From contig CAILUI010000233.1 in the NCBI GenBank assembly GCA_903837355.1, forward strand, positions 1 to 58,269: DNA of 58,269 nt, given 5' to 3'. This DNA is from an uncultured Victivallales bacterium. Lineage in GTDB: Bacteria; Verrucomicrobiota; Lentisphaeria; Oligosphaerales; JAFGRS01. Positions 41,725-51,631 of the stretch are shown one piece after another. The position numbers and the translations under genes are program-made. Every line of letters begins with the position of its first letter. Positions within the stretch are counted from its first letter, which is position 1. The notes beneath the pieces were generated by a model. The model saw only the letters and a list, made by a program, of their open reading frames with translations, made no database searches and was not told the DNA's origin.

Positions 41725-42891
41725 ATGACCCCCGTATCGGCATCCCCGTGGAACTGGAAGGTGCGCCGCGAGAAGCCCGCCTTTATCGCCTTCGAGGACG
41801 GTACGGTCCTGCGCGGCTACGCCGTGGGTGCCCCCGTCGATCAGGTCGGCGAAGTGGTGTTTAACACCGGCATGAGCGGCTACCAGGAAATCATCACCGA
41901 TCCCTCCTACGCCGGTCAGATCGTCACCATGACCTACCCCGAAATCGGTAACACCGGCATCAACCCCGAAGACATCGAGTCACGCCGCCTCTTCCTCAAC
42001 GGCCTGATCGTCCACGAGCTGTCCGAACCGCGCAACTGGCGCAGCACCCTCTCCCTCGCGCAGTACCTCAACGAGGCCGGCGTGCCGGCCCTGGCCGGCA
42101 TCGACACCCGCAACCTCACCATCAAACTGCGGACCCAGGGCACCCTTAAAGCCTTCATCTGCTCGACCGGCTCCTGCACCACCGCGGACGGGGTCGCCCG
42201 CGCCCGCGCCTGGGAAGGCCTCGATGGTCAGGACTACGCCGCCAAGGTCTCCTGCACCAAGCCCTACGTGTTCGACCCGGATGACGCCCTCTCCTCAACC
42301 TGGGGCCTCGGCGGCGCCCTCCCCGCGGCCGACCTCGCGGTTGTCTGCTATGATTTCGGTGTTAAATACAACATCCTCAGGTGCCTGCGGCGGCATGGCA
42401 TGCGCGTCACCGTCGTGCCGGCCACCACCCCCGCCGCCGCCGTGCTGGCGCTCAAACCCGACGGCGTCTTTCTCTCCAACGGCCCGGCCGACCCGGCTGC
42501 CGTGACCTACGCCATCGAGAGTATCCGTCAACTCCTTGGCAAGGTGCCGATTATGGGCATCTGCCTCGGTCACCAACTGATCGGCTGCGCCCTCGGTGGG
42601 CGCACCTACCGCCTTAAGTTCGGCCACCACGGCTGCAACCATCCCGTGCTCGACCTGACCACTCGCCGCGTTGAGATCACCAGCCAGAACCACAACTTCG
42701 CCGTCGATCCGGCCACCTTGCCCGCCGCGGCCGAGATCACCCATCTGAACCTCAACGACAACACCGTCGAGGGGCTGCGGCACCGCGACCTGCCCCTGTT
42801 CTGTGTCCAGTACCATCCCGAAGCCGCGCCCGGCCCCCACGATGCCTCCTACCTCTTCACCCGCTTCCGCGAGATGATCGCCAAAGCCTGA
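41725..42891 (+). CDS. carA: Carbamoyl-phosphate synthase small subunit
   Basis: 388 residues from the chosen ATG. It hydrolyses glutamine and channels ammonia to CarB. The N-terminal CPSase domain has AFEDGTVLRGYAVG, VVFNTGMSGYQEIITDPSY and GIDTRNLT. The class I amidotransferase domain has VPIMGICLGHQLIGCALGG (nucleophile Cys) and FCVQYHPEAAPGPHD (His-Glu). The open frame reaches back to an ATG at 41620, 1 bp after carB, but those 35 residues are Pro/Ala/Ser-rich and outside the family, while GCAGG precedes 41725. The longer, carB-coupled start cannot be excluded. Confidence 0.93.
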   Translation: MTPVSASPWNWKVRREKPAFIAFEDGTVLRGYAVGAPVDQVGEVVFNTGMSGYQEIITDPSYAGQIVTMTYPEIGNTGINPEDIESRRLFLNGLIVHELSEPRNWRSTLSLAQYLNEAGVPALAGIDTRNLTIKLRTQGTLKAFICSTGSCTTADGVARARAWEGLDGQDYAAKVSCTKPYVFDPDDALSSTWGLGGALPAADLAVVCYDFGVKYNILRCLRRHGMRVTVVPATTPAAAVLALKPDGVFLSNGPADPAAVTYAIESIRQLLGKVPIMGICLGHQLIGCALGGRTYRLKFGHHGCNHPVLDLTTRRVEITSQNHNFAVDPATLPAAAEITHLNLNDNTVEGLRHRDLPLFCVQYHPEAAPGPHDASYLFTRFREMIAKA

Positions 42892-42897
42892 GGTGCC

Positions 42898-44448
42898 ATG
42901 AGCAACCCGGCCACTGAACAGATCCTCATCCTCGATTTCGGCTCGCAGTACACCCAGCTCATCGCGCGCCGGATCCGCGAGGCCAACGTCTACAGCGAGA
43001 TCGTGGACAGCATGATCTCGCCGGCTGAAGTGCGCGCCCGTGGCGTCAGCGGCCTGATCCTCAGCGGCGGTCCGGCCAGCGTTCACCAAGCCGGCGCCCC
43101 GGGCTGCGACCCGGCCCTCTTCGACCTCGGCGTCCCCGTGCTCGGCATCTGCTACGGCCTGCAATGGTTTAGCCACCACTTCGGCGGTACCGTCAAGCGC
43201 TCCGGGGCCCGCGAGTATGGGCCCGCCCTGCTCACCCAGCGCGGCGACAACCCGCTGTTCCAGGATGTACCCCCGATCAGCAAGGTGTGGATGAGCCATG
43301 CCGACGAGGTCGTGCGCGGCGCACCGGGCTTTGAGATCATCGCCAGCAGCGAGTCGGTCCCCTATGCCGCCGTCTGGCACCCCGCCCGGCGCGTCTGGGG
43401 CGTGCAGTTCCATCCGGAAGTGGTGCATACCGACCACGGTAAGCAGATCCTCTTCAACTTCGCCCGCCGCATCTGCGGCTGCTCGGGCGCCTGGACGGCC
43501 AGCCACTACATCGAGCAGGCCACTCAAGACATCCGCCGCCAGGTCGGCAGCGGCGCCGTCATCCTCGGTCTCAGCGGCGGCGTCGACAGCTCCGTCGCTG
43601 CCGCTCTCCTCCACCGTGCCATCGGCGACCAACTCCACTGCGTCTTCGTCGATAACGGCGTTATGCGCCTCGGCGAGGCCGATGCTCTGCGGACTACCTT
43701 CGCCCAGCACCTGCACATGAACATCCGGATGGTCGATGCCGCAACCGGGTTCCTCGAACGCCTGGCCGGCGTCACCGACCCGGAGCGCAAGCGCAAGATC
43801 ATCGGCGGCTACTTCGTCGAGGTCTTCCGCGAGGCCGCGCGCACCGTCCCCGATGCGCGCTTCCTGGCCCAGGGCACCACCTACCCCGACGTCATCGAGA
43901 GCTCCGGCATCGGCAAACACGCCGATAACATCAAGAGCCACCACAACGTCGGTGGCCTGCCCGCCCAACTCGGGTTCGATCAGCTCGTCGAACCGCTACG
44001 CCTGCTCTTCAAAGACGAAGTGCGTGCCATCGGCGAAGAACTCGGCCTGCCCCACGAAATGGTCTGGCGCCAGCCCTTCCCGGGCCCCGGCCTAGCCGTA
44101 CGCATCCTCGGCGAAGTCACCCCCGACCGCGTTACTCTGCTGCAGAAGGCCGACCACATCGTCATCGAGGAGATGACGAAGTCGGGCTGGTACTACAAGG
44201 TCTGGCAGAGCTTCGCCGTCCTCCTGCCCGTCAAGACCGTCGGCGTCATGGGCGATTGCCGTACCTACGAGAACGCCATGGCCCTGCGCGTTGTCCAGTC
44301 CTCCGACGGCATGACCGCCGACTGGGTCGACCTCCCCCACGAACTCCTCGGCCGCATCTCCAGCCGCATCATCAACGAGGTGCGCGGCATCAACCGTGTA
44401 GTCTACGACATTACCTCCAAGCCCCCCGGCACCATCGAGTGGGAATGA
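42898..44448 (+). CDS. guaA: GMP synthase (glutamine-hydrolysing)
   Basis: 516 residues; it converts XMP to GMP using ATP and glutamine. The amidotransferase domain has ILILDFGSQYTQLIARRIRE, the nucleophile in VLGICYGLQWF and the His-Glu in VQFHPEVVHT. The ATP pyrophosphatase domain has the PP-loop VILGLSGGVDSSVAAALL at about 220. The C-terminal dimerisation domain ends with the conserved KPPGTIEWE. It starts 6 bp after carA with GAGGT upstream and is last in the amidotransferase block. Confidence 0.97.
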   Translation: MSNPATEQILILDFGSQYTQLIARRIREANVYSEIVDSMISPAEVRARGVSGLILSGGPASVHQAGAPGCDPALFDLGVPVLGICYGLQWFSHHFGGTVKRSGAREYGPALLTQRGDNPLFQDVPPISKVWMSHADEVVRGAPGFEIIASSESVPYAAVWHPARRVWGVQFHPEVVHTDHGKQILFNFARRICGCSGAWTASHYIEQATQDIRRQVGSGAVILGLSGGVDSSVAAALLHRAIGDQLHCVFVDNGVMRLGEADALRTTFAQHLHMNIRMVDAATGFLERLAGVTDPERKRKIIGGYFVEVFREAARTVPDARFLAQGTTYPDVIESSGIGKHADNIKSHHNVGGLPAQLGFDQLVEPLRLLFKDEVRAIGEELGLPHEMVWRQPFPGPGLAVRILGEVTPDRVTLLQKADHIVIEEMTKSGWYYKVWQSFAVLLPVKTVGVMGDCRTYENAMALRVVQSSDGMTADWVDLPHELLGRISSRIINEVRGINRVVYDITSKPPGTIEWE

Positions 44449-44517
44449 TCCCGCGCTTGGCGGAGACGTGGTGGACGACGGGCCGGCACCGCAGCAGTAC
44501 TCGTAGGGAGACGAACC

Positions 44518-46959
44518 ATGGCCTGCCGTGGAACCTTTGCTCTGTCCCTGATGCTGGTGACGGCAGGAGGCGCAGCCTCAGGCCAGGCAACGCCGCAACG
44601 CTCGCTGCCCGAACCCCAGGCCGCCGCTTTCGCCCAGGTCTTCAGCGCCGGCGGCGAGGTGCTTGTGGCCGTGCCTGCGGAATGGCGCGGCAAAGCCACC
44701 CAGTGGGTCGCTGCCGATGAACAGGGTCGTACCGTGGCCACGGGCGCGGTGACGGCTACCGCGGAGCAGGTCTCCTGCGGTCAGGCAGCCATCGGCTGGT
44801 ACCGTATCGGCTTCAAGGACGCGGCGGGCGCCGAGATCGGCTGGACCAGCGCAGCGGTCCTGGCCCGCGCTACGGTGCCGACCCGCGCTGACTCACCGGT
44901 GTGCGTCGACTCCGCCACCGCCTGGTTCGCGCGCAACGACGCCGCGCGACAGGAACGCTTCGCCATCCTCGCCGTCCTCGCCCGCGTCAACTGGGTCCGT
45001 GACCGCATGGCCTGGGGCGAAGCCGAACCCAGTCCGAGCCAATTCGCCGCCGCGACCTCCTACGACACCTCCGCCGACCTCCAGGCACGCCATGGCCTGC
45101 AGGTTCTCCAAGTGTTCCACGGTTCCCCGCAATGGGCCACTGAACCCGACCTCGACAGCGGCCCAAACCCCGGCCGGCGCTTCCCACGGGACCTGCGCAA
45201 ACTCTACGCCTTCTGCCGCGAGATGGGCCAGCGCTACCACGGTAGAGTGCAGGCTTGGGAGCCCTGGAACGAGGCCAACATCGATGGCTTTGGCGGTCAC
45301 ACTACCGATGAGATGTGTACGCTGCAGAAGGCAGCCTACCTCGGCTTCAAGGCCGGAGCCCCGGAGCTGATCGTGGGCTGGAACGTCTATGCCGGCTCAC
45401 CCAACGCCGTCGACGCGGACCTGATCCTGGGCAACCAGGCCGACGCCTGCATGGACACGTTCAACATCCATAGCTACAGCCCGGTCGAAAGCTACCCGAC
45501 CGAGTTCACCCACAGCCGACTGGCCGCGGTCGGTAAGCCGATCTGGATCAGCGAGTGCGGTATCCATGTCCGCTCCACCGGACCGAAGCCCTGGGGCGAC
45601 CTCACGGCCGAGGAGGCGTGGCGCCAGGCCTGCTTCATCCCGGCTTCCTACGCCACCTCTTTGTTCGCCGGCGTGAACCGCCACTTCTTCTTCATCCTCG
45701 GCAACTACATGGAGGGTGATGTGCAGTTCGGACTCCTCCGCCACGACATGACCCCACGCCCAGGCTACTGCGCGCTGGCGGCGGTGGGTCGTTTCCTCGA
45801 CGGCGCCACCTGCCTTGGCCGTCTGCCGGTCAGCGCCGGCTCCTCGGCGCGGGTCGTGGCGTTCCGCTCCTACCCCGATGGCGTCGAGAGTGAGGTGCTG
45901 GTGGCCTGGTCAGCGTCCACCGCAGCGACCGCCGGACCGACGGTCAAGGCCAGAGCGGTCTATGACTGCCTGGGGCGCACAGTCGCGCCTGAGCGTCTCA
46001 CCACCCTGACCGCGGAACCGCTGTTCGCGGTCCTGGAGCCTGGCAGCGCCGCCGGCCTCGGCCTCGAGAAGCCGCTGCCCGTGGCTGGACCGCGCACCGT
46101 GAAACCGTCCACCGTGGTCCTGCAGGCACAGTTCCCTCTGCTCACTCGTGACCTGCAAGCCCAAGCCCACCGCAGCGCCGCCGGCCAGACCGCCACGATC
46201 CCGATCCACGCCTATAACTTCGGCGGGACCAAGGTGGCGGGCCGTATCACCGTCAGCGATCTCCCCCCGACCTGGCGCGCCGAACCGGCGGCCTGGTCGG
46301 CGGACATCGCCTCCATGGACCGCGCTGAACAGGCGCTACAGTTGACCTTGCCAACCGGCGGGGGCGAACTGATCAAGGGCGCGACCCTCACCCTGCGCGG
46401 CGACTTCGGCGCCGCCGGCAGCCCGGTCCTCCAGTTCCGCATCATCGCCGACCTGGCCACGATCACAGCGGCCGCAACGTACCCCATCGCGGCCGCACTG
46501 CGCGCGGAAGCCTGGCAGGATAACACCGTCGGCGGCAGCACCCTCAAGCACCTCCCCGAACCCGGCGGCATACGTTTCGACATGAGTTTCGGCGACTCCG
46601 ACCCCTGGAGCTACCCGTTGCTCACACTGGATGCTGCCGACGTGCCCGACCCCGGCATCGAGGCCCTGCGCTTCACCCTGCACGTCCACGAAGGCAACGG
46701 CTCCCTCCGCGTCCAGTTCGTCGAGGAGAGTGGCGCGGCCTATATCGTGGATACTGGGGCCGACGCTGCCCTGCGGACCGCGCAGACCATCGTCGTTTGC
46801 CTGGCCAACGCGCGCTGGGGAGCCTGGAGCAAGCCTGACCCCGACGGCACACTCCGGCTCGAGTCCATCCGGCAGGTGATGGTCGGCATCAACGCGGAAC
46901 GTAACGCCAAGGCCGCCTACTCCGTCCGCGACCTGCAGTGGGTCCGTTACACGCCGTGA
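44518..46959 (+). CDS. Secreted clan-A-like glycoside hydrolase
   Basis: 813 residues with a signal peptide ending near AASGQA. A beta domain (about 30-130) precedes a TIM barrel (about 135-440) with the two catalytic glutamates of clan GH-A: acid/base in QAWEPWNEANIDGF and nucleophile in KPIWISECGIH. The pattern best resembles GH39/GH5-type enzymes. The last 370 residues form beta-sandwich modules, including a jelly-roll-like domain (about 650-810). The substrate is probably a plant or microbial polysaccharide, but the family is not certain. AGGGAGACG precedes the ATG. It follows guaA by 69 bp yet differs in function, so co-transcription would be incidental. Confidence 0.82.
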   Translation: MACRGTFALSLMLVTAGGAASGQATPQRSLPEPQAAAFAQVFSAGGEVLVAVPAEWRGKATQWVAADEQGRTVATGAVTATAEQVSCGQAAIGWYRIGFKDAAGAEIGWTSAAVLARATVPTRADSPVCVDSATAWFARNDAARQERFAILAVLARVNWVRDRMAWGEAEPSPSQFAAATSYDTSADLQARHGLQVLQVFHGSPQWATEPDLDSGPNPGRRFPRDLRKLYAFCREMGQRYHGRVQAWEPWNEANIDGFGGHTTDEMCTLQKAAYLGFKAGAPELIVGWNVYAGSPNAVDADLILGNQADACMDTFNIHSYSPVESYPTEFTHSRLAAVGKPIWISECGIHVRSTGPKPWGDLTAEEAWRQACFIPASYATSLFAGVNRHFFFILGNYMEGDVQFGLLRHDMTPRPGYCALAAVGRFLDGATCLGRLPVSAGSSARVVAFRSYPDGVESEVLVAWSASTAATAGPTVKARAVYDCLGRTVAPERLTTLTAEPLFAVLEPGSAAGLGLEKPLPVAGPRTVKPSTVVLQAQFPLLTRDLQAQAHRSAAGQTATIPIHAYNFGGTKVAGRITVSDLPPTWRAEPAAWSADIASMDRAEQALQLTLPTGGGELIKGATLTLRGDFGAAGSPVLQFRIIADLATITAAATYPIAAALRAEAWQDNTVGGSTLKHLPEPGGIRFDMSFGDSDPWSYPLLTLDAADVPDPGIEALRFTLHVHEGNGSLRVQFVEESGAAYIVDTGADAALRTAQTIVVCLANARWGAWSKPDPDGTLRLESIRQVMVGINAERNAKAAYSVRDLQWVRYTP

Positions 46960-47184
46960 TGGGCCGGCTCCGCGGCCCCGCGGCCTGGAGCCCGCCGTCC
47001 GCTCGGCATGTGCCCGGCTTTGGTGCTCTCCCGCCGGGGAGTACGGCGGACGCTCCGGCAGAGCCAGGGCAAGGCCGCCGGCTCCAAGGGGGATGCGCTC
47101 CCGGCAGGACCCAACCGACCGCGCTATAGTACACGACTTCTGGCGATGACGGGTATCCATGCCTCACGGGAAAGGGCTTCGACG

Positions 47185-48522
<1,338 letters not shown>

Positions 48523-48586
48523 GCGGCGCGGGCAACGGGGCCCCGGCGGCAAGCGCCAGGCCCCGCGATATGACCGGCCGCACCCC

Positions 48587-49276
48587 TCAGCCAGCCCCGA
48601 ACGCGGCGTGCGCCTCGGCGATGAACCGCCGCACCAGGACCTCGTCTTTGCGGCCGCCGGCTCCCTCCACGCCCGTATGGCAATCGACCCCCGCCGGCCG
48701 TACCGCCGAGATGGCCTGACGCAGGTTCCCCGGCGTCAGGCCCCCGGCCAGGATGACCGGCCGTGGGGATAGCCGCACGATGTCGCGGCTCACCGCCCAG
48801 TCGTGCGTCAGGCCAGTCGCCCCGCTGGCACCGGTCGCGGGGTCGAAGGTGTCGGTGATGAAGGCATCAACGCCGGGCGCCAGTCGCCCCACCTGCGCGT
48901 AGACCGCGGACGCATCCTCTCCGGGACGTACGACCAGACTCTTGATGATCACCACCCCGGGCAGCGCCAGACGCAAAGCGGTGAGTTCACGCGCGCAGCA
49001 GGCACCGTGCAACTGGACGTGGCGGACGCCAATCCGACGGGCGAGGTCAGCGATCTCGGCGGCCCGTTCCAGATACGTGATCAGCACACAGGTCGACCCC
49101 GACCCGGCACAACCCCGCACCACGGCCGCCGCAGCGTCGTCGCTGAGGTCCTCGCGATGCACCGGCAGTCGCAGCGGAATGCCGATCCACCCGACACCAC
49201 AGGCGCACAACAGACGTGCCTCGTCAAGGTCGTGAACCCCGGCGACCTGAACTCGGGCAATGTCAACGTCACCCAT
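48587..49276 (-). CDS. Phosphoribosylanthranilate isomerase (TrpF)-like protein lacking the catalytic Cys
   Basis: 229 residues with a TrpF-type (beta/alpha)8 barrel: RHVQLHGACCARE, VVIIKSL, ITDTFDPATGASGATGLTHDW, and a phosphate-binding end VILAGGLTPGNLRQAISAVR, then GVDCHTGVEGAGGRKD. The first strand, normally VKICGI with the general-base cysteine, reads VQVAGVHD, so that cysteine is Ala. The general-acid Asp appears kept in ITDT. No other trp gene is near. It may be inactive as an isomerase or act on another sugar phosphate. The ATG at 49276 has GAGG 9 nt upstream; an ATG at 49300 abuts the previous stop but lacks a site. Confidence 0.75.
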   Translation of the reverse strand: MGDVDIARVQVAGVHDLDEARLLCACGVGWIGIPLRLPVHREDLSDDAAAAVVRGCAGSGSTCVLITYLERAAEIADLARRIGVRHVQLHGACCARELTALRLALPGVVIIKSLVVRPGEDASAVYAQVGRLAPGVDAFITDTFDPATGASGATGLTHDWAVSRDIVRLSPRPVILAGGLTPGNLRQAISAVRPAGVDCHTGVEGAGGRKDEVLVRRFIAEAHAAFGAG

Positions 49277-49300
49277 GAACCGCCGCCTCGACGAACGCAT

Positions 49301-51631
49301 TCACGAGCGTTTGCGGGACGGCGGCCGGTTCATCCCAGTCGCCTCTTTCAGCATGGTGATGCCGCCGCCCGGATAGCGCCCGAGCAGAATGCGCCTGGCT
49401 TCCGCTGACGAGTCCGCCTGCACCGTATCGTCCGCCGGCCCCAAGGCGATCTGCGCCTGGAAGGTCTCGTTCACCCGGCCGTCCGTAGCCCGGTAGAGGC
49501 TCGTCAGGCGACTGCCGGGATGGCGCGCCAGAAACAGCGTCCTGGCTTCACCGGCGGTCTTGGCCTGGGCAGTATCGGAGATAGTGCGGCCATCACGCGT
49601 GTTGATCGCGGCACGGTAGACGGCCTCCTCAGGGATCACCTCGAACTCATCAACGCTCACCACGTTACTATTCGGAAAACGCTGCTGCAGAATGCGTAAC
49701 GCCTCACCCTTGTCGCGCGCCTCACAACCATCCTTACGGTAGGTGCCCTTGAGCGTGACCGCGTACTCGTCGGGACGGTTCGAGCCAAACGCCGAAATGG
49801 ACCGCACGCTACCCTCCGGAAAGCGGGCCGTAAACACCTTGTGGGCGGCCGCGGCGCCCACCGCCCAGCAGGTGTCAATCACGTTACGACCATCGCCGGT
49901 GCTGATACGAGCACGAAACGCACCGATCGCACCGGGATCCGTGACCGGCGTTACGCCGCCGACGTTGCCCTTGGGGTAACAGGGCACCAGAATCGCCCGT
50001 GCCTCACCTGCATTCTTGGCGCAGACGACATCGGTGACGTTGCCTACGCCGGGGACCGAGATACTCCCCTGATACAGCGTGAACAGCGGGTCCCGCCCAA
50101 GCGCACGCAGATTTGCGACCTTGGCCTCGCCGTGACGGTCCGCCAGGATCTTGCGGGCCTCTCCCGAGGAGGCCGCCGGACAGGTATCGGTAGCCGTACC
50201 GCCCTTGGCCAGACTGACAGTCCCTTCGTAGGGCTCTACCGCATCGCCGGACTTGCTGAATTCCACGTTCAGAACGCGGTGCTCCGGGAATTGCGCCAAC
50301 GCGATCTCAGTGGCGGCAGCCGTGCTCTTCGCCGAGACTATCTCGACAAACTCTTTCGGATCGAGAATGCCCTCGAAGAGGCGGTACGCATTTTCGTCCG
50401 AGGCCTGCACGACACGCACGATCCAGTTGCGCGGGTAACGATCGGCAAAGGCGGCCAGCGCTTCCTTTAAATCATACGCCTTTACATACTCGAAATGCCG
50501 GGCTCTGTGGACAACCGCAATCCACGTCTGCGGGTCGCGGTTGGCGGGGTACAGCCCGAGGTGATTGACCACGCCGCCCGGATGGCGGTCAGCGAGAATC
50601 CGGCGCGCCTCGTCCGTACTCAGGGCCCAGCAGCTCTCTTCGATGTTCCGACGATCTACCGTGCGCAGCCCACCGTAGTAGAGCAGGTAACCCGCCTTGA
50701 TCGCGTCCGGGACATAGAGGATGGTCACGATGCGCCGCATCTCGAGGTGCCTGGACTCGAACGCTCGGCGCGCTTCGACCATGCTCCGGGCCCGACAGGT
50801 ATCGATGATGGTCGTGTCTTCCAGGGTCTGGATGGTCACGCGGTACAGGTCGAAGACCGCATTGTCGACGGTGTGGAAGGTGACCCACACTTCGGCGCTT
50901 ACCAGGGTGGTGGGGCCAAGACTGACGGCACCGGGCAACTTCCCGCCCGTCCCGAGCGCCTCGACGGCCTGTTTGAGCGCATCCAGACGCAGGTTGACGC
51001 TTCCGGTGCCGCTGAATAGCTTCAAGTCGGCGGGGGCCGCCGTCGTCAGGCTGGCAGTGGCAGTACCGCTGACGTTGGCCAGGGTGACATAGCCGTTCGC
51101 GGCCAACGCCTGGCTGCTCGCGTAGGTCGGAACCACCTGCAGGAAGGGCTTCCTGCCGGGCCGGGCGAGGGTCACTGTCGTGCTGAAGGTGACGCTGATG
51201 CTCTGCGCGTTCTTGGTGTCCGGATTCTGCACACTGAGGGTACCCGTGATCGTGGCTGCCACGCGTAGGTCAACCTGCACCACGGACGAGCCGCTGTCGG
51301 GGTCGTGCCGCTTGACGGAGATCGCCCGCTGCCAGGCAGGAGTCGTCGGCTTGACGACGAAATGCTGCTCGATGATGCTGTCCGCCGCCAGCTGCAAGGA
51401 ACAGAGGCCCAGCGCCAGCCCCAACAGCCAGAGGCGCCCGTGCCGCCTGACGACGACGGCCGTTGGCCCGGCGGCGCCTGGCGTTGCACGGCACCGGGAG
51501 GGCGACCGCGTCGGTGCTGTAGATCTCATGCCCTGAGAGTGGATTACCATATCCGCGCTGCCTCTTGCCGCCGGGCGGTTTACCGGCCGAACCACTACCA
51601 TAGACGATTCGTGTTCCATAAGCGAACTCAC
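49301..51631 (-). CDS. Secreted protein with about ten unrecognised 50-residue repeats
   Basis: 776 residues. After a basic stretch, a signal-like hydrophobic segment (LWLLGLALGLCSLQLAA, about 67-83) leads to a beta-rich domain (about 85-255) resembling choice-of-anchor surface domains. From about 260 to the end come ten degenerate repeats of about 50 residues with the pattern Y-x3-I ... DTC-x-A ... EAR-x-IL-x2-R-[YHF]-P ... V-x2-L, as in IDTCRARSMVEARRAFESRH or TAGEARTLFLARHPGSR. I do not recognise the repeat. The GTG start overlaps the stop of the C25 protease gene as GTGA, with GGAAGGG just upstream; internal ATGs at 51550 and 51529 would shorten the pre-signal region. Co-expression with the protease is likely. 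Confidence 0.72.
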   Translation of the reverse strand: MSSLMEHESSMVVVRPVNRPAARGSADMVIHSQGMRSTAPTRSPSRCRATPGAAGPTAVVVRRHGRLWLLGLALGLCSLQLAADSIIEQHFVVKPTTPAWQRAISVKRHDPDSGSSVVQVDLRVAATITGTLSVQNPDTKNAQSISVTFSTTVTLARPGRKPFLQVVPTYASSQALAANGYVTLANVSGTATASLTTAAPADLKLFSGTGSVNLRLDALKQAVEALGTGGKLPGAVSLGPTTLVSAEVWVTFHTVDNAVFDLYRVTIQTLEDTTIIDTCRARSMVEARRAFESRHLEMRRIVTILYVPDAIKAGYLLYYGGLRTVDRRNIEESCWALSTDEARRILADRHPGGVVNHLGLYPANRDPQTWIAVVHRARHFEYVKAYDLKEALAAFADRYPRNWIVRVVQASDENAYRLFEGILDPKEFVEIVSAKSTAAATEIALAQFPEHRVLNVEFSKSGDAVEPYEGTVSLAKGGTATDTCPAASSGEARKILADRHGEAKVANLRALGRDPLFTLYQGSISVPGVGNVTDVVCAKNAGEARAILVPCYPKGNVGGVTPVTDPGAIGAFRARISTGDGRNVIDTCWAVGAAAAHKVFTARFPEGSVRSISAFGSNRPDEYAVTLKGTYRKDGCEARDKGEALRILQQRFPNSNVVSVDEFEVIPEEAVYRAAINTRDGRTISDTAQAKTAGEARTLFLARHPGSRLTSLYRATDGRVNETFQAQIALGPADDTVQADSSAEARRILLGRYPGGGITMLKEATGMNRPPSRKRS

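Noticed and set aside
47125..47130. TATAGT as promoter of the malic enzyme gene
   Set aside because: The -10 is good, but no -35-like sequence lies 15-19 bp upstream.
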